This document shows, piece after piece, positions 55,776 through 64,000 of a stretch of DNA of 64,000 nucleotides. Source of the DNA: Meghimatium bilineatum. Its lineage: Eukaryota; Mollusca; Gastropoda; Stylommatophora; Philomycidae. The stretch covers positions 34,864,019-34,928,018 of the forward strand of contig CM067306.1 of NCBI GenBank assembly GCA_034231615.1, written 5' to 3'. The notes beneath the pieces were generated by a model. That model saw only the letters and a program-made list of their open reading frames with translations. It ran no database searches and was not told the origin of the DNA. Numbering within the stretch: position 1 is the stretch's first letter; each line of letters begins with the position of its first letter. A program made the position numbers and the translations under genes.

Positions 55776-56314
55776 ATATTTCCATCATAACTGTGGCCGG
55801 TCACATCAGTATACATACAAATAATATCTTCCATTTTTTAAAAATGATGTCTAAGACTTCGGCAATTAAAAAAAATTGTAATAAATCAGTGCTACGTGCG
55901 ATTGCTTTGATTTAAACAGAAAACAGGAAGCTCAATCATGGATCTGCGCAATGGTCACGGTTTTCCCGGCGCAAACTAAAAATGTAATTTGCATGCAGTG
56001 CCCCAAGCTGACATTCCAAAGCTGGTCTTGTGTATATTCTACTTAGAATTTAGAATGGACAGAGAGATGTTCAGAGCATCCACAATGAAGACAACTTTCT
56101 GGAAAGAATATGTCATGTGATATATATCTATTTTTATATATATTTATTTCTGGTTTCAATTTATAACTTGAAAAGTCTGGCCATACCAGCAAGTCATTAT
56201 TCTGTTGTTAGAGTGGTTTCTCTTGTTACTGATGTTACAAAAAAAGCCTCAAAGAAATGAAACACAACTTAGCATCTTCTCGATACAGTTATTATAGTGA
56301 GAATTGAGGCATGT
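55776..56314. other. Intronic spacer
   Basis: Nothing recognised. Confidence 0.35.
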
Positions 56315-56740
56315 CTTAAGAGGTAACTAAGGAGGTTTGGAGGTGGAATTGACTGTCCCTTATAATTCAAGTTTTCCTGTATCCATGACATTGAGGCGTA
56401 TTGGGAATACAGTGTTATCCTTTATGTTTCATTGATCAACTGCATACATGGGGGTGATACTGTCAGAATTCATTCCACCTTCTTAACTTTACCAGAAGAT
56501 CTGGTACCAATTTCTTTAGGCTGGGTAGACCTAATAGCCATTGGTGATTTCATAGTCAAAGTTGGTGAATGTCAGAGAACCCATAGTGTTACTAAAGTTA
56601 TTGCTGAAGTCAGATGTATCAGACCTTGCGACGCAGATAAGAAAGATAAACTGTAAACCATGACATTAATTCATTCTGTTATTTGGACTATGTCCTGCTA
56701 TTCTGCAGGAGTTTGAGAGTGAATGAAGAAGAATGAGAAC
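56315..56740 (+). mobile_element. SINE-A copy, interrupted
   Basis: Head side TTAAGAGGTAACTAAGGAGG and AATTGACTGTCCCTTATA at 56317-56362. Tail side GCTGAAGTCAGATGTATCAG, AACTGTAAACCATGACATTA and CTGCAGGAGTTTGAGAGTGA at 56600-56730. About 200 bp of unrelated sequence lies between. Confidence 0.6.
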
Positions 56741-56855
56741 TTTAATTACATTTCTAAAAGGTGGAAAGAAGACCACCTCAAATATAAAGCAGATGACGGG
56801 TGTTACCAATTATCCAGAATAGACAGGTTATCCTGCTGCTTCTCAGAACTGGTCA

Positions 56856-56986
56856 CAATAAAATGAGACATCCTCTGTACACAATAAAATGAGACATCCC
56901 CTGTACACAATAAAATGAGACATCCTCTGTACACAATAAAATGAGACATCCCCTGTACACAATAAAATGAGACATCACCTGTACAC
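56856..56986. repeat. Minisatellite, 26-bp unit, 5 copies
   Basis: Unit AATAAAATGAGACATCCCCT, GTACAC, alternating CCTCTG and CCCCTG. Each unit carries an AATAAA hexamer. Confidence 0.95.
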
Positions 56987-56989
56987 CAA

Positions 56990-57235
56990 ATTAAAAATCG
57001 GTACAACTGGCCTTTGCCATTTCAACCTGGCAAATATGACAGCAGAACATATCTTAACAAGGATGTCCCCAGTATGCAGACCTGAGAAGAAAGACATATC
57101 CTACCCCAATCAGCTTCAAAGAGAGACTGTATGGCATGAGGAATCTCTGAAACAGACAGCAGCTTTTATCATAGAATCTGGAGTCCCAACCTAACCGAGT
57201 GATGATCACAGAAGAAGAAGAAGAATTAAATTTCT
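56990..57235 (+). mobile_element. LINE-f C-terminal fragment
   Basis: One open frame to 57194: CHFNLANMTAEHILTRMSPV, CRPEKKDISYPNQLQRETVW, EESLKQTAAFIIESGVPT then stop, followed by GAAGAAGAAGAAG. The end is a (GAA)n tail like that of SINE-A and SINE-B, which makes LINE-f a candidate helper for their movement. Confidence 0.75.
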
Positions 57236-57286
57236 AATAGCGATTAATATATATCTATAGTAAATATTTGACAATGAATTGTTTAG

Positions 57287-57553
<267 letters not shown>

Positions 57554-57677
57554 TAGGTTTCACTACCATTTACTTGTATTTTTCTTTTTGTTTCGCTAGA
57601 GACTTCTGGATATATGAGAGAAGTTTCAGATATGTTGTCAGTGGTTCCCAAGTTATGGGACTGTGTAATCTGTTAAA

Positions 57678-57957
57678 TGCTGCAACTCGTGTGTTACCAG
57701 GGTTCCAACGAGGAACAAAGAATAGCAACACTGCTTACTTTTCAGGCATGTTGTAAGCAGTGGCTAAGGGGGTTACTTGGTGGAGTAGGATGTCCCATTC
57801 CATATATGGTGAAAATGACCCAGAAGCTATGCTGAAGTTCGATATTTTACACTGAAAGGTGCAGATATCACAGCAAATCAGCAAACCATGATGCACAGTG
57901 TTACATTCTCCAGACTACATTCTATTAATCTGCAGAAGGTTGAGAGCAAACACAGAA
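57678..57957 (+). mobile_element. SINE-A copy, diverged
   Basis: CTCGTGTGTTACCAGGGTTC, AAAGAATAGCAACACTGCTT, CATTCCATATATGGTGAAAA and TTAATCTGCAGAAGGTTGAG. Confidence 0.8.
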
Positions 57958-58050
57958 GTGTTATGGTTTTCAGCTTAGCTGCGATATCTGCGCCTTCCTA
58001 CTGCAGCATGGCTTCTGTGTCTCTTTGAGCCTGTATGACATAGGGCAGCC
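57958..58050 (-). mobile_element. SINE-A internal fragment
   Basis: TGTTATGGTTTTCAGCTTAG CTGCGATATCTGCGCCTTCC and AGCATGGCTTCTGTG are read in reverse of the adjacent copy, so two SINE-A pieces sit tail to tail. Confidence 0.6.
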
Positions 58051-58059
58051 AAAAACTTC

Positions 58060-58300
58060 TTAAAATTCTCCTACCTTCAGCACTCCTGCATGCACTGCAA
58101 TAGAACTTTCCGTGCACTCATCGGGCATCTACGAACTCACAAACCAAATTAGTTAATTACCAGTTTTAAATATTATTTATTTATTTTATTTTTATTTGTT
58201 TATTTTTTCCCCCATCGCATTTAATGTTTTTCATGCCATGCTCATCTTTGCTTGCGAAGGAGGAACATCATCATCACGGTGTCGCAGTATTGAGGTCACA
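58060..58300 (+). mobile_element. LINE-b 3' end with zinc finger
   Basis: One frame reads LQHSCMHCNRTFRALIGHLR THKPN and stops: an intact C-x2-C...H-x3-H finger, the last domain of this LINE type. Then 3' UTR ending GCTTGCGAAGGAGGAACATC ATCATC at about 58278, identical in layout to 8574 on the other strand. Confidence 0.8.
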
Positions 58301-58439
58301 GGATTGATGTCACAAGATTGAATGACGATTGGTTTTTTATGCTTTTGCTGCAAGATGTCGCAGGATTTAATGATGGTTGTTTTTCAGGCTATGGTGCATT
58401 TGGTCACTTGATATGCATTAATATTGTGAAATCTCAGAA

Positions 58440-58805
58440 TGTTGGTAACTCCTTCAATCCTTATTCATCATGATCTTCCTCTTGCAGCTGTGCAATAAGG
58501 GTTCATTCTCATTAAGTGGCCTAACCATTTTAGTTCTATTTTTCAATATATTTGACCATAGATGTTGTTCCAGCAGTTCTTGTAATCTTTTCATTTCTCA
58601 CATGATCTCTTCTTGTTCTGTTTGCTGCTTTTCTTAGACATCTCATTTCACACATAATAAGCTTTATCTCTTGTTCTTTAGTTAGTCTCCATGTCTGACA
58701 TTGACAACATAAAGTTGGTATGAAGATTGAATTTATGGTTTCCATCGGGATAGATGTGGGTTTCAAGATGTGTGTACATTCATAAATTAGTTTACTTATT
58801 AACAC
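58440..58805 (-). mobile_element. LINE-g RT C-terminal fragment
   Basis: An open reverse frame of 89 residues: IPMETINSIFIPTLCCQCQT, WRLTKEQEIKLIMCEMRCLR, KAANRTRRDHVRNEKI. It continues out of frame with KWLGHL.RMNP. RTRRD..RNE.IR and the W.LT motif are typical. 5'-truncated. Confidence 0.75.
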
Positions 58806-58847
58806 TTGTTATTTTATTAAATCCTAACAAAGATTTTGTTTGTTCTA

Positions 58848-59689
<842 letters not shown>

Positions 59690-59690
<1 letters not shown>

Positions 59691-59897
59691 TCGTATGAGA
59701 TGACTACGGAAGTTTGGGAGTGGAGATCGTTGTCACATTCCATAGAGGGTAAAAGTAACTCAGAAGCCATGCTGAAGTCAGATGTTTCAGGCCAAAAGGC
59801 AGATGTTGCAATCTATCTGTAAACCGTGGCACAGCATATTTCGTTCCCTAGATTAAATCCTGCTAATCTACATTATTTTGAGAAGAAATATAGAAAA
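59690..59897 (+). mobile_element. SINE-A copy, head-truncated
   Basis: GTATGAGATGACTACGGAAG, AAGCCATGCTGAAGTCAGAT, TGTTTCAGGCCAAAAGGCAG and AATCCTGCTAATCTACATTA. Confidence 0.75.
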
Positions 59898-59934
59898 AGA
59901 CCTACATACCTAATCACACTGCAACAGGTCTTTT

Positions 59935-60245
59935 AGAGCCCAGATCAGACGTCGTCATTTTTACAAACATAGTGTCTGTTTTGGAGACATTTAAACAGAC
60001 CCCATATGAAAATAAAGACATCCTCTACATAGCAAGAGCAGTGTACAGTCTTATCTCCACATATCCAATCAGTGTAACCCTGCAATGAATCCCTAGACAT
60101 AGCAATCTAGTAGGAAATTAAACAGCAGAAAGACTTGCAAAAAGAGGCACCTCAAAACAACAAAAACAAAGACCTTGTAGCATGGGAACAGTCAAATAGA
60201 TTCTCAGAAACAACACCAGGGAAATCTGGCTGAACAGATGTGCTG
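59935..60245 (+). mobile_element. LINE RNase H domain relic (LINE-f type)
   Basis: Frames read DVVIFTNIVSVLETFKQTPY, ENKDILYIARAVYSLISTYP ISVTLQ, then IPRHSN.VGN..AERLAKRG. This is the second half of an RNase H fold (D.LS.L...L, W.P.H....GNE.AD.LAK). A few stops interrupt it. It abuts the oppositely oriented LINE-c at 60265. Confidence 0.65.
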
Positions 60246-60264
60246 ACTGGTTGAAATATATTAA

Positions 60265-60600
60265 ATGAAATGACACAGCCAATACTGTTATTGTATTGGT
60301 TATCTGTCTGATGTTATCGTTTCTAATTCTATGTCTTAATGACACTGCAAGTATTCTTCGTAGACATGTCCTTTCTGCTGTCACTATTGTCTTTTGTCTT
60401 GTGCTGTAATTGTCCAGGTTTGGCACTGGTAGCACAGTGATGGGATAATAATAGTCTTGTATAATGCAACTTTAGTATCTGTTTACATTTTTGTTCTTGA
60501 AAATAATACGTGTCATCTGTCCTAGGATCTGGTATGTTTTGTTGCATCTATTTTGTATCTCTTTACTGTTTTTCCCTTCACTCTATATAATGTACATAGC
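60265..60600 (-). mobile_element. LINE-c RT C-terminal fragment
   Basis: Reverse frames: DPRTDDTYYFQEQKCKQILK, then MLPVPNLDNYSTRQKTIVTA, ERTCLRRILAVSLRHRIRND NIRQITNTITVLA. This copy includes more upstream sequence (LLPVPNL.NY...RLRRIL) than 9595-10023 but lacks the 3' end. Confidence 0.75.
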
Positions 60601-60690
60601 TGAGCTATATATAAATACATGTGTCTAAGTGTATAGCTGAGCTATATATAAATACATGTGTCTAAGTGTATAACTGAGCTTGATTCTTGA
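60601..60690. repeat. Minisatellite, about 32 bp unit, left part
   Basis: GCTGAGCTATATATAAATAC ATGTGTCTAAGTGTATA repeated; continues at 61495-61630 on the other side of LINE-e. Confidence 0.88.
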
Positions 60691-61490
60691 TTAGAAACAA
60701 GCATCACAGCACTGGGGTCATTCCCATATACGCTCTGCTTGCTGTTAAGTCAGCCATCTAAAAGTGTATAAGCTCAGTGTCCCAGTCAGTTGCTGATTAT
60801 GCGTTCTTCTGATCTTTCCGGAGAGGGAGCACTTTCTCCTATCACCTCTAGTCACTCCCATTTCTACCATTCTCTGAATATGTACATTGTCACGTTCGAC
60901 TTCCTCCTCGTCTTCTCGTAGAGTATCCATGACTGCTCTAATCAATTCAATCATGTCTCTTCTTATCTCGGTGCCATTCACCAAGGCTTTACCAGCCAAC
61001 ATATTGGCTCTTTCATTTCCGCTGACCCCAGCATGACATGGACAGTAGATCCATGTAATACTCTGCACGTTGTTGAGAAGAGTGACCAATTCAGTTCTGA
61101 TCATACACTTTTCTATCTTGCGCAGCATGCTTTGATAGAATCACTGAGTCTGTTGGTGGCTGCGTCACGAGCCAAGTGAGAGATGCTGTCACAGCTTCTA
61201 TTTCCATTCTCATACTCGATGTTGTAGTGGGATAGGCAGCTGACTTCTCAGCTAATTTCTTGCCATTTTGGTAGGCAACGAAACCCCAGCCACTTGTTTC
61301 TTGCGTTACTGAACCGTCTGTGTAAATTATTGTATCGTGTGGCTTAGAGTGCTGCAGTATGAGTTCTTGGATCATTTCCTCTGTTCTGTTGGCAGCCCAG
61401 TCGCGGCACTCTCTTCCCATCTGTATCACCACTGTTGTCAATAACTTTCTCTCTTTGCCAAATGTCACCCATTCTCTTCCCACTTCCTCC
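60690..61490 (-). mobile_element. LINE-e with RNase H domain, inserted in minisatellite
   Basis: The reverse strand encodes an RNase H domain in two overlapping frames. First (61483-61091): HDTIIYTDGSVTQETSGWGF, TTTSSMRMEIEAVTASLTWL with the catalytic TDGS Asp and the E of MEIEAV. Second (61128-60745): SITWIYCPCHAGVSGNERAN, MLAGKA with the H..G..GNE.A motif. A single frame change near 61100 lies at the expected TDSQS motif. The RT and endonuclease are absent (5' truncation) and the 3' end matches 15650-15830. Confidence 0.88.
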
Positions 61491-61494
61491 AGCT

Positions 61495-61632
61495 CAGCTG
61501 AGCTATATACAAATACATAAGTGTCTAAGTGTATAGCTGAGCAATATATAAATACATAAATATGGAAGTATATAGCTGAGATATAAATACATTAGCATCT
61601 AAGTATATAGCTGAGCTATATATAAATATGTG
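61495..61632. repeat. Minisatellite, about 32 bp unit, right part
   Basis: AGCTGAGCTATATACAAATA CATAAGTGTCTAAGTGTAT continues for four units up to about 61630, about 55 bp before the exon 13 acceptor. Confidence 0.88.
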
Positions 61633-61686
61633 TCAACATTAATTTCCAGCCATGGAATGTCTAAGCAAATTGTTTGAATGTTCCAG

Positions 61687-61807
61687 GTGATGGGAGGTCT
61701 TGGAAGTGACATGTTTGAGTATTTCAAGATTCTCATGCTTCAAGGATTCGTTGCCTCCCGCAAGCACATGGATAAGATTCTGCCCCTTGTTGAGATTATG
61801 CAAACAG
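61687..61807 (+). CDS. PI4KB: PI4KB coding exon 13 (kinase C-lobe), last exon in window
   Basis: Reads VMGGLGSDMFEYFKILMLQG, FVASRKHMDKILPLVEIMQT plus one base of the next codon. Vertebrate: [41 protein letters not shown]. Acceptor TGTTCCAG at 61679-61686, donor GTAAGA at 61808. 121 bp, phase 0 in and 1 out. Residues 1028-1067. The remaining roughly 60 residues (vertebrate [20 protein letters not shown] to the end) were not found before 64000. Confidence 0.97.
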
Positions 61808-62399
61808 GTAAGATATTTAGCTGGTACAGTGGTCTTCAAGTACAGGAGATCTCTGATGGATATTTCCATCATTGAAAGACACACAGAAGTTTTTTTTTCT
61901 TTTGTTTGCTCCATTGTAACCAGCATGGATATCCGTGTGATTTCCGCCGGAGCGTGATTATGTTGTGCCACCATTATGCGCCTTGTAGGCCTAGATCATC
62001 CGATTTCGGCATGCCTTGACAATTCGGTGGGCTACCCTAGCCTGTGACAGCCTCCCATCTGTCGCCATGCATGCATGTTTGTGGTGACTCTTCGCCCAGA
62101 CGATTTTTGCTCACGTCTGTCTCGCACGAGGTGTTCCACTGTCTATGAACTTGCCTCATGTAATTTGACGTACTGTGCCAGTGCCCATCGGGTACTGAAC
62201 CGTTTCTCATCTGTAAGTCTGTTTCCTTAAGAGGAAGAACTCAACAGAAGAGTTGGACTCTGGCTCTTTCGCCCTTTTAGCCGAGGTGTCATTCACCGAT
62301 ATCGTGAACCCCTTGCCCAAGTTCGAGTCTCACACCACGCATTTGAGAGCAAGGCGTTCTCGAGCTGAGCGACCTTGTCCCAATAGCGCCTGAGCCCAT
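61808..62399. other. Intron start; possible extension of repeat D
   Basis: Includes GCCCATCGGGTACTGAACCG TTTCTC near 62187, similar to modules inside repeat D, so repeat D may begin near 62180. A SINE-like GATCATCCGATTTCGGCATG is near 61992. Confidence 0.4.
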
Positions 62400-63235
62400 C
62401 AGGTACTGAACTCTTTCTCTCTGCAAGTGTATTTCCGGTATAGGAAAATCTGACAGTAGAGTTGAGCCAGGGCTAAACTCGTCGTTTCTTTTGTGTCTGA
62501 ACCCATCGAGTACGGAACCATTTCTCTCTGCAAGTGTATTTCCAGTATAGGAAAGCTTGACAGTAGGGTTGGGCCAGGACTGCCATCTTTGTCCCTTTCT
62601 TACCTGAGCCTGTCGGTTACAGCACCATTTCTCTTTGCGAGCATGTTTCCAGTATAGGAAGACTTGACATTAGAGTTAGGCCAGGTCTTTTTGTTTTGCT
62701 AGACGCCCATTATTGGGTATGGGTCTCTGCCTATAAGGAGATCAAGTAACTAGAAGCTCATCACGAGCTAACAGAGCTTTGTAGTTCCCATTTCCGTAAT
62801 CGTTTCCACTATCTATTTGCAGTTGGCGCTGCCCTCTAGCGCTGTTCTGCCATTTCATTTTTTTTCCATTGTACTCAGTATGAAATTTATGTCTTTCACC
62901 ATGCATCCACCTTTTCATGCTTTTTTCATTGGCCACCCCTCCAATGTTCGGTCTGGACTAACTAGCTTCCCTGTATGTCGACAGTGTCGCTGTATGTGGT
63001 GTTGCTGGTGGTTTCGGAGATATTGTCTGTCTTTTATGCATTCAAATCTCTTTCCATCTGCTACCTCCACATTCTCAGACACAATCCCCAAATGATTTGG
63101 CCAGAATCAGCTCGATCTGCTGTATTTCTGTTTCCAGGGTGCACCGTGAGGAGGTACATTTGGGATCTTGGTTATCTGCTAACCCTGGGTCCGCCGAGAG
63201 CAATGCGTTCCCTTTGCACCCCACACACAGAAGTG
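62400..63235. repeat. Long dispersed repeat D, second copy
   Basis: Three CCGGTATAGGAA...GGGCCAGG-type modules, then GACGCCCATTATTGGGTATG, GAAGCTCATCACGAGCTAAC, TTGGCGCTGCCCTCTAGCGC, GATTTGGCCAGAATCAGCTC and CTGCTAACCCTGGGTCCGCC. It has one more module than the 18733 copy. Confidence 0.8.
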
Positions 63236-63383
63236 AAACAGGATTACTACCAATGCATGTGGAGATTTATGAGAAAATGTAGTTTTAAATTTATACATAT
63301 CCGGCAACTGTGGTAAAGTCAATACCGATCCAGGCAGCTGCAGAAAGGTCAAGCAATAATGGCCGTGAATTCAGATTGGTCAA

Positions 63384-64000
63384 TCAAGTACCATACAGAG
63401 TAGCATATGCATCATGTTTCTCCACAACTGTCTGTCTCTTGTGAATAAGTTTAGTTAGTGACATTCTCCCATGCCACAATGACAATCCATCCAACAGCTT
63501 CTCTCTTTGTTTTCCTCGGTCTCTTCTTCCCTTGATCTTTCCAGTGGTTACTAAATGTTCAAGTTTTATTTGTGCCAATGGCTAAGCCATAGGTTTCCAA
63601 AGCGGGTGTACTGATCCCCAGTGGGCGCTGAAGCCTTCTAGGGCATGGGGCGATAGGGAGTTCAGAAGCAATATGGAGGGGGAGAGACATTCATGCAGAC
63701 TAGGGGTTAGTGGTTCCTTATAGAAGATATTAATAATGTATATTTAAAAATTAATTTGTATATTTAAAAATTGTTTTCATGATTTTTCGTTTGGATAATC
63801 ATTTAAATAACATGCCTAAAAAGTAAAGATTGTCTCTTTCTGATATTATAACCTTCGTGTCGCATTTGACTCTTTCAGCACCTTCTCGTTAGTTTTTTCT
63901 CGCTGCCCATGGTACTCTCAGCATTCTTCTATAGAAACCACATCTCTGTTGCCTCTAGTTTTCCACTATCGTTAGTCTAAGACTCACATCCATATATTAG
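63384..64000 (-). mobile_element. LINE-d 3' fragment, runs off the window
   Basis: Reverse frames: TTGKIKGRRDRGKQREKLLD, GLSLWHGRMSLTKLIHKRQT, preceded (63840-64000) by LIYGCES, EATEMWFYRRMLRVPWA. Same order as 2195-2640. The YGCE and WFYRRMLR motifs place it just after the RT core. Continues beyond 64000. Confidence 0.75.

Noticed and set aside
61808-64000. Last PI4KB exon
   Set aside because: Searched all + frames by eye for the conserved LPCFHG / LKERFH / LVEQM / SITTKLYDGFQY blocks and found none; expected to the right of the window.

Overview
The window is eukaryotic nuclear DNA from an invertebrate. It is AT-rich, contains one multi-exon gene split by large introns, and is dense in minisatellites, SINEs, truncated LINEs and small inverted-repeat transposons. 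The encoded protein and the repeat landscape suggest a lophotrochozoan, probably a gastropod mollusc. That placement is inference; no species-diagnostic gene is present.

The only convincing host gene is phosphatidylinositol 4-kinase beta (PI4KB), on the + strand. A probable 5' UTR exon begins at 3951 and the start codon is at 4361. Thirteen coding exons with consistent GT-AG borders and matching phases run to 61807. They give about 1067 codons, from a long acidic Ser/Thr-rich N-terminus through the PIK helical region, the PKD/14-3-3 type site, the kinase N-lobe, the DRHN catalytic loop, the DFG motif and most of the C-lobe. The last roughly 60 codons and the stop are not seen and should lie beyond the right edge. 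The second coding intron (9208-35856) is 26.6 kb.

Layout. 1-3950: upstream flank with a tandem array, old SINE and LINE pieces and CCCC-rich spacers. 3951-5573: UTR and first coding exon. 5574-35856: two introns packed with LINE 3' ends, a hAT-type MITE pair, an element with mariner-like ends, a Helitron remnant, a 42/44-bp minisatellite, a foldback element and Penelope-type repeats. 35857-61807: twelve exons minus the first, with introns of 1.4-3.2 kb, most of them carrying their own minisatellite (87, 42, 35, 23, 28-30, 26, 48, 62-66 and 32 bp units). 61808-64000: last visible intron with a long dispersed repeat and a LINE end.

Two SINE-like families dominate. SINE-A (about 280 bp) and SINE-B (about 157 bp) share their 3' portion and a (GAA)n tail, and many copies carry 10-14 bp target-site duplications visible in the sequence. 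I name LINE families a to g here only for convenience. No retroviral, LTR or Polinton-type element, CRISPR array, rRNA gene or intact tRNA gene was recognised. The most unusual observations are a minisatellite that repeats the PI4KB exon-12 splice donor sequence, a six-codon upstream ORF overlapping the PI4KB start codon, and the modular SINE pair.
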